Shown here: one piece after another, positions 1-8,600 of the stretch | Numbering within the stretch: position 1 is the first letter of the stretch | Layout of the letters: every line of letters starts with the position of its first letter | Assembly (NCBI GenBank): GCA_018267285.1 | Contig: JAFDYU010000012.1 | Coordinates: 62,001 to 126,000 of the forward strand | Origin: Bacteroidota bacterium | Lineage (GTDB): Bacteria; Bacteroidota; Bacteroidia; Cytophagales; Cyclobacteriaceae | Direction: 5' to 3' | DNA length: 64,000 bases | Translations under genes and position numbers: made by a program | Notes under the pieces: generated by a model | Database searches by the model: none | Told to the model about the DNA's origin: nothing | The model's input: the letters and a program-made list of their open reading frames with translations, nothing else

Positions 1-890
1 ATTATACTGGCGCGGATATCTGCTGCATCAAAATCTTTTTTATAAAAATCGCGCACACCTCGCACAATACCTTCGCGGAAAGCCGCCAGGTGGGTTCCTC
101 CCTGCGTTGTGTTTTGCCCATTTACAAACGAATAATATTCTTCACCATATTGGTTGCCGTGCGTGAGCGCGACTTCAATGTCATCACCTTTGAAGTGGAC
201 GATCGGGTAACGAATTTCTTCGGCATCGGATTTCTGCTTCAACAAATCGAGCAACCCGTCTTTCGAATAAAATTTTCGTCCGTTGTAGTTGATCGTGAGG
301 CCGGCATTTAAGAATGCATAGTTCCACATCAAATCATCCAAATACTCGGGAATGAAATGATAATGTTTGAACATGGTGTCATCCGGTTCGAACTCTACGA
401 GAGTTCCGTTTTTCTCTCCCGACTTGCCTTGCTTGGGGTCGTGTACCAAAACTCCTTTTTTAAATTCGGCCAGCTTGGTAGCGCCTTCTCTAAATGCCTG
501 AACTTTAAAATAATTTGAAAGTGCGTTCACGGCTTTTGTACCCACACCATTTAACCCAACCGATTTTTGGAAAGCACCGGAATCGTACTTTGCCCCGGTG
601 TTGATTTTAGAAACCACGTCCACCACTTTACCCAACGGAATGCCCCGGCCGAAATCGCGCACCGTAACTTTTTGGTCTGTAATTTTCACGTCTATGGTTT
701 TTCCATAGCCCATCATGTGCTCGTCAATACAATTGTCGATCACTTCCTTCACGAGCACATAAATGCCATCGTCTTTGGCAGAGCCATCGCCCAATTTGCC
801 GATGTACATACCCGGGCGCAAGCGAATGTGTTCGCGCCAGTCGAGCGACTTAATGCTGGACTCGTTGTATTCAATGGTATCTTTCGCCAT
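1..890 (-). CDS. parE: DNA topoisomerase IV subunit B (ParE), N-terminal part
   Basis: Runs off the left edge; about 296 codons are visible from an ATG at 890. The subunit supplies the ATPase of the type IIA topoisomerase that decatenates daughter chromosomes. The start reads [11 protein letters not shown] and is followed by [18 protein letters not shown], a form I associate with Bacteroidota ParE rather than GyrB. The GHKL ATPase motifs are visible in order: the N box EVIDNCIDE, the Bergerat motif GRGIPLG, and the ATP lid [15 protein letters not shown] further [12 protein letters not shown] motif of the transducer domain lies near the window edge. The 197 bases upstream, to the next gene, hold nothing I recognise. 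The companion parC is not in the window. Confidence 0.93.
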   Translation of the reverse strand, partial: MAKDTIEYNESSIKSLDWREHIRLRPGMYIGKLGDGSAKDDGIYVLVKEVIDNCIDEHMMGYGKTIDVKITDQKVTVRDFGRGIPLGKVVDVVSKINTGAKYDSGAFQKSVGLNGVGTKAVNALSNYFKVQAFREGATKLAEFKKGVLVHDPKQGKSGEKNGTLVEFEPDDTMFKHYHFIPEYLDDLMWNYAFLNAGLTINYNGRKFYSKDGLLDLLKQKSDAEEIRYPIVHFKGDDIEVALTHGNQYGEEYYSFVNGQNTTQGGTHLAAFREGIVRGVRDFYKKDFDAADIRASI

Positions 891-1087
891 GATTCAAGCT
901 AAAAAAAATGCAACTGCGTTTAAAAAATGAGTAAAACCGATTATCCAAAAAATAGAGCGGATAAAATCCGGTGATAAAGAAAATAATTTTTTCCGGAACT
1001 TCATTAATGTGCGACTAATACCGAATATCAAGTGAAAAAGGAATAAGAATAATATAACTATCTGATTTTCAGATAAAATTATTATTG

Positions 1088-1531
1088 TTATTCAGATAAT
1101 TGTTTATCGAAAATTTTTTGACTTAAACGAAAAATGGGCCACGATACCGACCAACCAGCGAGTAAAATGATGCTGCCGTAAATAATGAAGCCAATGCGGG
1201 GATAATCAAATTTTTCAGAGCTGTTGTATAGACTGATGAAGCACAGGCCCGTTACAAAAAAAATATTTGCACATACCGTGAGTCCGTAAAACCAACCTTT
1301 GAAGTACTCTTCGGTTTGCGGGTAGATGCGGCTAACGGCAAACACAAAGGCATTGGCCAACGCAATTACCGCAAGGCAGATGTAAAAGAAAACCTCTTTC
1401 GAAATGTTTACAGCCTGCTGGTTTTCATTAACTACCACGTTTTCCGGAAGTGCTGCGTACACATACATAAATACGCCAAGTACAATCAGCAGCGAAAAAA
1501 ACCAAATTACTTTTGAAATTTTAAAAAACAT
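1088..1531 (-). CDS. Four-helix membrane protein of unknown function
   Basis: A 147-residue protein with four hydrophobic segments at about 7-28, 47-68, 80-102 and 113-134. The loops are short and the C-terminus is charged (KIFDKQLSE). I do not recognise the family. The ATG at 1531 is preferred over a TTG three codons upstream. A perfect TAACTTTG promoter element ends only six bases before that ATG, so the message may be nearly leaderless. It lies between parE and a divergent lipoprotein gene and reads in the same direction as parE, but the 197-base gap makes a shared operon uncertain. Confidence 0.75.
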   Translation of the reverse strand: MFFKISKVIWFFSLLIVLGVFMYVYAALPENVVVNENQQAVNISKEVFFYICLAVIALANAFVFAVSRIYPQTEEYFKGWFYGLTVCANIFFVTGLCFISLYNSSEKFDYPRIGFIIYGSIILLAGWSVSWPIFRLSQKIFDKQLSE

Positions 1532-1537
1532 ATCAGG

Positions 1538-1545
1538 CAAAGTTA
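1538..1545 (-). promoter_or_regulatory. -7 promoter element TAACTTTG
   Basis: Reading the minus strand, TAACTTTG matches the Bacteroidota consensus TAnnTTTG. It ends six bases before the ATG at 1531. No TTTG was found at the usual upstream distance, so only the -7 half is supported. Confidence 0.4.
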
Positions 1546-1624
1546 TTCGTTATTTGTAACACGTTGTTGTTTACTTTTGAAAATTGGACGCAAGGTAATT
1601 TGAATTGCCTTTAAAATACGAACG

Positions 1625-1984
1625 ATGAGAATAATTTATATTTTAATTCTGTTTTCGCTAAGCGGTTGCTGGAGACCCCTGCCCCAATTGGAAGGTATAG
1701 ACCTGAAGCAATGGAAAGACGACAAGTTTGCCTGCAACGGTTTCCGTTTCAAAACCCTCGAAGTACTTTCGGCTCAAACGGAAAAATTAAAAGGGCTCTC
1801 CGAAAACGATATTTTAAAATTATTGGGGCGGCCCGACCAGAACGAACTCTACAAACGGAACCAGAAATTTTACCATTACTTTGTTGAAGTATCTGCGAAA
1901 TGCGATTCGACAAAACAAAAAGCCCGACAACTATCGATCCGGTTCAATGCCGTGGATTTGGCCAAAGAAGTAGTAATTGAGTGA
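1625..1984 (+). CDS. Small lipoprotein, possibly BamE/SmpA-like
   Basis: A 119-residue lipoprotein with a short signal peptide and lipobox LSGC (Cys15). After processing it would be membrane-anchored in the periplasm. The segment LSENDILKLLGRPDQNE, followed by a KFYHYFVE strand, resembles the helix-turn-'G-x-P' pattern of BamE/SmpA-type domains. This is a fold-level guess, not a family assignment. Its last 109 bases are antisense to the end of the next, convergent gene. The ATG at 1625 is the only start that gives a complete signal peptide. Confidence 0.72.
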   Translation: MRIIYILILFSLSGCWRPLPQLEGIDLKQWKDDKFACNGFRFKTLEVLSAQTEKLKGLSENDILKLLGRPDQNELYKRNQKFYHYFVEVSAKCDSTKQKARQLSIRFNAVDLAKEVVIE

Positions 1985-2478
1985 ACTACGAATGTAGCGC
2001 GTTTTTTTGGAAGACCGATGGCTTTGCTTTTGCCTTTATTGATCTTCTCCCAAAGCACGTTAACCAACTCATCTTTCTTTTTTGCATTGAACGGATAAAG
2101 CAGCGAGGGCTTAAAATAAAATTTGTTCCCGATTTGCTCTGCGTTGTATAAGTCAACACGCCATATACCTCCAAGCGTGGAGATGTTTATATCTTTTATG
2201 TTCTCTAACGGAATGAGAATATCGTTTTTCTTCAAGATCAGGTAAAGAAATTCGTCATCAAATTCTACTCGATAAACGTTCCGGTTCATATTCCACCAAA
2301 TATAAGTACCGTATAGCATGTACCCCATTGAAAACAATGATGATAAACCTCTTGCTAAACTTTCAATAGTAAAATATATCAAGGCTACAGCTGTTGTCGC
2401 AATCAAAACATACCCGGCCGTTTTGTAAACGGATAAATACCGAGTGGACAAATTTGCGATTCTCGATTTTTGAGGCAC
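1876..2478 (-). CDS. Membrane protein with PH-like domain, unknown function
   Basis: A 200-residue protein starting at GTG (2478); no in-frame ATG exists before the second membrane helix. Two hydrophobic segments (about 21-40 and 45-62) are followed by a soluble stretch of alternating strands (VYRVEFDDEFLYLILKK, ILIPLENIKDINIS) like small bacterial PH domains. The final ~35 residues (STALNRIDSCRAFCF and onward) are encoded antisense to the lipoprotein at 1625-1984 and look unlike a conserved domain. A lost stop codon or a 3' frameshift may therefore have lengthened the protein. The start lies just upstream of the divergent dehydrogenase promoter. Confidence 0.6.
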   Translation of the reverse strand: MPQKSRIANLSTRYLSVYKTAGYVLIATTAVALIYFTIESLARGLSSLFSMGYMLYGTYIWWNMNRNVYRVEFDDEFLYLILKKNDILIPLENIKDINISTLGGIWRVDLYNAEQIGNKFYFKPSLLYPFNAKKKDELVNVLWEKINKGKSKAIGLPKKRATFVVHSITTSLAKSTALNRIDSCRAFCFVESHFADTSTK

Positions 2479-2497
2479 GCGTAACTTTTTATCTTTG
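2469..2497 (+). promoter_or_regulatory. Promoter TTTG-N17-TATCTTTG for the dehydrogenase gene
   Basis: TTTG at 2469-2472 and TATCTTTG at 2490-2497 fit the Bacteroidota -33/-7 consensus with a 17-base spacer. The ATG of the downstream gene is at 2515, which leaves a leader of roughly ten bases. Confidence 0.6.
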
Positions 2498-2514
2498 ATG
2501 CCAAATTACAAAAC

Positions 2515-3399
2515 ATGAACAACATTGCAGTGATTGGCTCCGGCACCATGGGCAACGGCATAGCCCACGTGTTTGCACAATATGGTTACCAAGTTTCCCT
2601 TATTGATATTTCGGAGGATGCGTTGAAAAAAGCGATGGCCACCATCGAAAAAAACCTGAACCGCCAAGTAGAGAAAGGATCGATCACCGCAGTGGTAAAA
2701 CAACAGGCGCTGGCCCACATCACAACCTCAACTTCGGTGAAGGATATTGGTCAAGCCGATTTAATTATAGAGGCTGCCACTGAAAATATTGACCTCAAAC
2801 TAAAAATTTTTAAAGAGATGGATGAAGCTGCGAAAGCCACGGCCATTCTTGCCACCAATACTTCGTCCATATCCATTACAAAAATTGCTTCCGTCACTCA
2901 GCGACCCGCACAAGTAATAGGTATGCACTTTATGAACCCCGTGCCGGTGATGAAGCTGGTGGAGGTGATCCGAGGCTACTCCACCAGCAACGAAACAACC
3001 GAGGCGGTGATGGAGCTTTCTAAAAAACTGGAGAAAATTCCGGTAGAAGTAAACGACTATCCGGGCTTTGTAGCCAACCGCATACTCATGCCCATGATAA
3101 ACGAAGCAATTTATTCGTTGTACGAAGGCGTGGCGGGCGTAAACGAAATAGACCACGTAATGAAACTCGGCATGGCGCACCCCATGGGCCCGTTGCAACT
3201 CGCTGACTTCATCGGCCTCGATGTCTGCCTTTCCATTTTAAGAGTGCTTCACGATGGCTTCGGCAATCCAAAATACGCACCCTGCCCGCTCCTTGTAAAC
3301 ATGGTGCAGGCTGGGCACAAAGGTGTGAAATCAGGAAATGGGTTTTATCAATACCAGCCCGGAAGCAAAGAGCTGGTGGTGGCGGAGAGGTTTAGGTAA
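2515..3399 (+). CDS. hbd: 3-hydroxybutyryl-CoA (3-hydroxyacyl-CoA) dehydrogenase
   Basis: A 294-residue NAD(P)-dependent enzyme that interconverts 3-hydroxyacyl-CoA and 3-oxoacyl-CoA, in fatty acid degradation or butyrate-type metabolism. The N-terminal Rossmann motif is GSGTMG (8-13). ATENIDLKLKIFKE and ILATNTSSISITKIA follow, then the family signature HFMNPVPVMKLVEVI with the catalytic His near 139. The C-terminal helical domain carries DYPGFVANRIL and GMAHPMGPLQLADFIGLD. Length and order match single-domain Hbd/PaaH enzymes, with no enoyl-CoA hydratase fused. It has its own promoter and appears monocistronic. The 134 bases after it hold only low-complexity sequence. Confidence 0.93.
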   Translation: MNNIAVIGSGTMGNGIAHVFAQYGYQVSLIDISEDALKKAMATIEKNLNRQVEKGSITAVVKQQALAHITTSTSVKDIGQADLIIEAATENIDLKLKIFKEMDEAAKATAILATNTSSISITKIASVTQRPAQVIGMHFMNPVPVMKLVEVIRGYSTSNETTEAVMELSKKLEKIPVEVNDYPGFVANRILMPMINEAIYSLYEGVAGVNEIDHVMKLGMAHPMGPLQLADFIGLDVCLSILRVLHDGFGNPKYAPCPLLVNMVQAGHKGVKSGNGFYQYQPGSKELVVAERFR

Positions 3400-3533
3400 T
3401 TCTGGAGGTTCGATGTTAGATGCTGGATTTTGGATTCTCTTAACAAATAAATTCTGGATCAAGTATCGAGCTTTACTCCCCACTCTAAAATTAGGAACAG
3501 GTTTCACTCATAATTCACAAATCCTCGGATACC

Positions 3534-4040
3534 TTACTTTACAATTGTCATGGTGTTGTTGTTGCGGTTAGCGTCACTCCAAAGTACCTGCCCTTTATAG
3601 TATATTTTATGAATTTCGTAGCCTACACTACCCGGTTTGGTTGTAAGCGAAATATCATAGCTTAAGGTATCCGCCTCTGTAGAGTTAAAACGCACCAAAG
3701 CACCTTTAACATTATTTTGTGGCACGATAAAGAATTGAACGGAATAAATAGACTGGCTTGACTGGCATATAAAGCTGTGGCATTGCATTCCGTAATAATT
3801 GGGTATTGTTGATAGAGCGAGTGAATCGGTTTTGTTTTTTCTACTATTTATATCAAACACTTCAGTAGAATCAATGGTGTAATGGCCGGGAGTATTTGGG
3901 TTAAAGAGGTCTGCTCCATTTTTGTTTTGGTAATTAATTTGAAATTGATAACCCCCAATAGGTACAGGAGCTGGCTTCATGCAGCTTTCAATCAGCAAAA
4001 CAAAAATCAACAGAATAACAGAAGCAAAAGCGGTTTTCAT
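3534..4040 (-). CDS. Lipoprotein, paralogue of the neighbouring gene
   Basis: A 168-residue predicted lipoprotein (signal peptide, Cys20 in LIESCMKP). It shares a layout with the 162-residue protein directly upstream: PAPVP after the lipid anchor, an aromatic strand, DLFNP, GHYTIDSTEVFD, a TEADTLSYD strand, and a closing KIYYKGQVLW followed by NNTMTIVK. Two internal cysteines in the MQCHSFICQ segment may form a disulfide. I do not recognise the family. The two genes are tandem, 57 bases apart, and probably arose by duplication. Confidence 0.75.
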   Translation of the reverse strand: MKTAFASVILLIFVLLIESCMKPAPVPIGGYQFQINYQNKNGADLFNPNTPGHYTIDSTEVFDINSRKNKTDSLALSTIPNYYGMQCHSFICQSSQSIYSVQFFIVPQNNVKGALVRFNSTEADTLSYDISLTTKPGSVGYEIHKIYYKGQVLWSDANRNNNTMTIVK

Positions 4041-4097
4041 AGTCTTCGTGTTAAAGTTAATTTGTGGGAGTGGTAAATACCAGTCACTTGCATCTCC

Positions 4098-4586
4098 TTA
4101 CTTCACGATAGTCATCTTATTTGAGATACCTACATTCCATATTACTTGCCCTTTGTAATAAATTTTGCTTATACCGAAACCCGTACTTCCTTTTATAATT
4201 TCGTAAGTTAGTGTGTCGGTTTCGGTGGGGCGGATTTGGATGAATGCGCCTTCTGTATCTTTAAAGGGGGTAATCACATATTGTACAGAGTAATAAAGGT
4301 CACCAAAGTATAAACACACATAATTTTCGCAGGGTGGTGATTCGTACGAATTAATATGAGAAGGAGTAGAAGTGAGTTGCCCGCTTTTGTTAGACGTATC
4401 GAACACTTTAACGGTGTCTTTATCAAAATGTCCCTTTGTTTGCGGATTCAAAAGGTCTATACCACTACTCGATTTATAATATACTCTAAAAAAGTATGCC
4501 AGCCCTGGCACCGGTGCTGGGCTCTGGCAACCCTCAAAAGATAATAACCAACAAAGAGACACGGCTGTAACCAACAATTTTTTCAT
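4098..4586 (-). CDS. Lipoprotein, paralogue of the neighbouring gene
   Basis: A 162-residue predicted lipoprotein with Cys20 in SFEGCQSP. It aligns by eye along its full length with the protein at 3534-4040: SPAPVPG, GIDLLNPQTKGHFDKDTVKVFD, a CENYVC pair matching the paralogue's CHSFIC, TETDTLTYEI, ISKIYYKGQVIW and KMTIVK at the end. Function is unknown. The conserved strand pattern suggests a compact beta-rich periplasmic domain. It lies 52 bases downstream of tsaD on the same strand and could be read with it. Confidence 0.75.
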   Translation of the reverse strand: MKKLLVTAVSLCWLLSFEGCQSPAPVPGLAYFFRVYYKSSSGIDLLNPQTKGHFDKDTVKVFDTSNKSGQLTSTPSHINSYESPPCENYVCLYFGDLYYSVQYVITPFKDTEGAFIQIRPTETDTLTYEIIKGSTGFGISKIYYKGQVIWNVGISNKMTIVK

Positions 4587-4638
4587 TGTTTGATCAAGTT
4601 AAAAAATATCAAACTATGAACAAACACCAATCACTGCT

Positions 4639-5658
4639 TTACACTCCTACCCCAAGATTAGGGATTGGTGCCACATCCATTCCGCAAAACTTTCCGGCTA
4701 AAAATTTATAGTGTGCGGCCATGGCAATCATGGCGGCATTGTCGGTGCAATATTGAAACTCGGGGATGTATATTTTCCAGTTTAGTTCTTGTGCGGTTTT
4801 TGTGAGCGTATTTCGCAATCCGGAATTGGCCGCCACCCCTCCTGCTATGGCAATTTGGTTGATGTCGGTTTGCCGGACGGCTCGTTTCAATTTTTGCATC
4901 AGCATTTGCACAAGGTGATGTTGTAAACTCGCACAGATGTCGTTCAGGTTTTTTTCAACAAAGTTTTCATCTTCTTTTTTTCTATCGCGCAAGAAATAAA
5001 GAAAGGCCGTTTTAATTCCGCTGAACGAAAAATCGAGGTTGGGCATAGACGTTTGCGAAAACGTAAATGCGTTTGCATTGCCGAGTTGAGCGAACTTGTC
5101 GATCAACGGCCCACCCGGGTAAGGCAAGCCCATCATTTTGGCAGCTTTGTCGAACGCTTCGCCAACGGCATCGTCTTGCGTTTGGCCAAGCACTTCCATC
5201 AGCAAATACTCTTTTACCAAAACAATTTGAGTGTGGCCACCACTCACCGTTAAACACAAAAATGGAAACTGCGGCCTTGGTTCATCTATAAAGTGTGCGA
5301 GCACGTGTGCCTCCATGTGGTTCACTTCAATCAGGGGCAAGTCGAGAGCGAGCGCCATCCCTTTTGCAAACGAAACCCCGACCAGCAGCGAACCCATCAG
5401 CCCGGGGCCACGTGTAAAGGCAATGGCGTTAAGCTCTTCTTTTTTTATGCCGCATTGTGTCATGGCATCGTTAACCACTTGCAAGATATTTTGTTGGTGC
5501 GCACGCGAGGCCAACTCGGGCACCACACCGCCATGTTGCTGGTGTACGGCCTGTGAGGCAATCACATTATTGAGTACCTTGCCGTTTCTAATGACCGATG
5601 CAGATGTTTCATCGCACGAAGACTCAATGGCAAGAATGGTAGGAAGAAGCTGACTCAT
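4639..5658 (-). CDS. tsaD: tRNA threonylcarbamoyladenosine transferase TsaD
   Basis: A 339-residue member of the Kae1/TsaD family. With TsaB/TsaE it transfers the threonylcarbamoyl group to A37 of ANN-decoding tRNAs. The ASKHA start ILAIESSCDETSASV is intact, as are the metal-binding HMEAHVLAH, SGGHTQIVL, the GVAANSGLR loop, and CTDNAAMIA near the C-terminus. The ATG at 5658 is chosen because it gives the normal TsaD N-terminus; the upstream TTG adds MITCRF. Its start codon overlaps that of the divergent tamB by two bases. Confidence 0.96.
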   Translation of the reverse strand: MSQLLPTILAIESSCDETSASVIRNGKVLNNVIASQAVHQQHGGVVPELASRAHQQNILQVVNDAMTQCGIKKEELNAIAFTRGPGLMGSLLVGVSFAKGMALALDLPLIEVNHMEAHVLAHFIDEPRPQFPFLCLTVSGGHTQIVLVKEYLLMEVLGQTQDDAVGEAFDKAAKMMGLPYPGGPLIDKFAQLGNANAFTFSQTSMPNLDFSFSGIKTAFLYFLRDRKKEDENFVEKNLNDICASLQHHLVQMLMQKLKRAVRQTDINQIAIAGGVAANSGLRNTLTKTAQELNWKIYIPEFQYCTDNAAMIAMAAHYKFLAGKFCGMDVAPIPNLGVGV

Positions 5659-8600
5659 GAACCTGCAAGTTATCAAAAACCAGATTTTGTATTGGGGAAA
5701 AAAGATTTTCCTTTACACGGCCTTTATTGTTATTGCTTTTGGCACCCTCTCGTTTCTGATTTTGCAGTTTCCGGAAGTTCAAACAGCCCTCACCAGCCGA
5801 TACCTTTCAGGTTTTTCTGAAATTGTAGGCTTCCCCGCAACAATAGAAAAAATGGACTTGCGCTGGTACGACCGCCTCGACCTTACCAACGTGAACATAA
5901 AAGACCCCGAGGGCAACAACATGATATCGGTGGGTAAGCTGTCGGTTAACTTTGGGTTTCTGGAGTTGCTTCAAAACGGAAACGTGAACATTGACGAGGC
6001 CAATATTGACAAGGCCGAAGTAAGTTTGATTAAAATTGCCGAGAGCGATACTTCGAAAAATTTAAATATTAATGTATTCATCAAGAAAATAAACGAGAAG
6101 TTTTCATCGGGTAAGGGCGGTGGCGGCTCAGCCAAACTCAACCTGCGCGAAATCAATTTAGATCACTCCCATTTTCTTTACAACGACACCGAGAAAGATT
6201 CCATCAAAAATGGATTTGACTACAATCATTTTCGATTGACCGTTGACAAAGGCAGCCTCGAAGAATTTCAAATTATTGGCGACACCATTCAGTTTGATGT
6301 TAACACCCTTCAGGTGCAAGACCAACAAACCGGATTTAAAATAAAAGAACTCAGCACCTACTTCCGCATCTCGCAAAGCTCGATGGAATTTTTGAACGTA
6401 GATTTGAAAGCGAACAACAGTCACATTTCGGATACGATAATTTTCACCTATCAGAGTCAGGACGACCTGAGCGACTTTAACGACAAAGTAAACATCAAGG
6501 CAAAACTTAAAGGAATTATACTCGACCCGAAAGATCTCGCTTTGTTTACCTACGGCCTGTCCGAACTTCCGTTACCTGTAATGCTGAGCGGAAACATTTC
6601 GGGCAAAGTGAGCCGCTTCAATTTTCGCAACATGGACGTGGCCCTCGGAAACACGAGAATTGCAGGCCGACTACGCATGGAAGGTTTACCCAACATCAAC
6701 GAAACGTTTATCGACTTAAAAATTAACGAGGGCACGGTACATCAAAACGACATTCGTTTTATGATGCCCGAAAATATTTTTGAATTGATACAACCGTTGG
6801 GGCACACCCAACTTCAGGCTGAGTTCACCGGCTTCGTCAACGACTTTGTGTCTAAAGGCAGCCTGAATACCAGCTTGGGCCAGGTGAAGTCGGATGTGAA
6901 TTTAAAAGTGAACGAAAAAAATGTGGGTGAGTCTACGTACAGCGGTAAACTGGCGCTCACCAATTTTCAACTTGGAAAATATCTAAACGACACCATCAAT
7001 TTTCAGCAAACCACGTTAAACGGCCGCATCAGAGGCAAAGGGCTAACACGCGAAACGGCCGACTTCATTCTTGCGGGTGAAGTTAATTCGTTTGGATTTA
7101 GGAATTACAACTACTCGGGCATTGCCACTGATGCCCAATTTGCCTCGCAGCTTTTCAACGGCAATATTTCCATCAACGATCCGAACCTAAAATTTAACGC
7201 CACCGGTTTCATCGATTTTCGCAAAGGCAAAGAACTGATCAACGTTAAAGCTACACTCGACACAGCTTACATCGATCGCCTGGGTTTCATAAAAGATCCG
7301 CTTTTCGTGAGGTCGTATTTTGATGTTAACACCACCGGGCTAAAACTGGATAGCTTGTTTGGTTCTGTGGTGTTGCGTAACACGTTTGTAAACTACAACA
7401 ACAATGTACTCACCCTGGATTCCGTACATCTGACATCAACACAAGACGGCCCCAACCGAAACATAAAGCTGCTGAGTTCCATAGCCGATCTCACCATGAA
7501 AGGAAATTATCATTATGCTTCTTTGTATAATGACTTGCTTCGGTTGAGCAATGAGTTTTACCTCAGCTTGGTGAACGACCGAAAGGGTCTTGAAGAATAT
7601 CATGCCAAGAAACAATCTCAATTACTCGAGCCTTATCAATGCGATTTTGCCATCACATTGCACAACATCAAACCCCTAGCCTTGCTTGGAAACTTGCCTT
7701 TGTTCATTTCACCGGGTGCTCTGGTTACCGGAAAATACATCAACAATGGCGAATCGAATTTTAAATTGTTTGCCAAAGCAGATACCGTTGCCTATCAAGG
7801 GAAAGTTTTCAGTACAAACGAAATTAAATTTAGTGCCAACAAACCAACCGACAGCCTCAAGGGCAAGTCTTCCCTCCTCGTCCGGTCGTCCAATCAAAAA
7901 CTTTCCAACTCTTTTAAAACCAAAGACCTATTGGTGGAAGCGCAATGGAATAAGGAACACGTAGATTTTGATTTTAGAGTTGACCAAGACGGCAACACCA
8001 ACATCTTGCGAATGAAATCAGGGCTCGACTATCTGAAGGACAGCATACAGTTAAAAATTTTATCTACACAGCTGCGGATTTTCGATGAATACTGGGCCAT
8101 CAATCCAGAAAATTTTATACGCACCAAAGGACGCGAATGGCATATCCACCAAATGCGCATCAACCATGAACAAGAATCCGTTTTATTGGATGGCCTTGTG
8201 TCGGAGTTGCCCGAGAAAACATTGACGTTAACGATCGACAGCCTCAATATCGACCTGCTTAATTCCTTACTACACGAAAAAATATCGGGCATTGTAAACG
8301 GAACCGTGCAGAGCCGCGATTTCTACCACAGTCCATTCGTGCAAAATAATTTGTCGGTAACCGATTTTACGGTGGATGACTTTTTAGTGGGAGACATTAA
8401 AGGACTCAATCAATGGAATCGGGATAGAAAAAGGTTTGATTTAAATTTCACGTTAGAGCGCAACAAAAAACGAACCGTAGAAATGAAAGGTTTCTACGAT
8501 CCGGCCAACTCTAACCCGCTTTGGATTGACGCCAAACTTGAAAACACTAACATTAAAATAATTGAACCGTTTCTCCGTGGTATTTTTTCTGAAATGGACG

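Noticed and set aside
567..902. Plus-strand open frame over the parE start
   Set aside because: Antisense shadow of the parE ATPase domain, which is clearly the coding strand.
891..1087. Small RNA or small gene after parE
   Set aside because: No promoter-terminator pair or credible reading frame was visible in the gap.
3400..3533. Repeat or gene remnant between hbd and the lipoprotein
   Set aside because: Some TGGATT-like units are seen, but the array is too degenerate and no reading frame resembles a protein.
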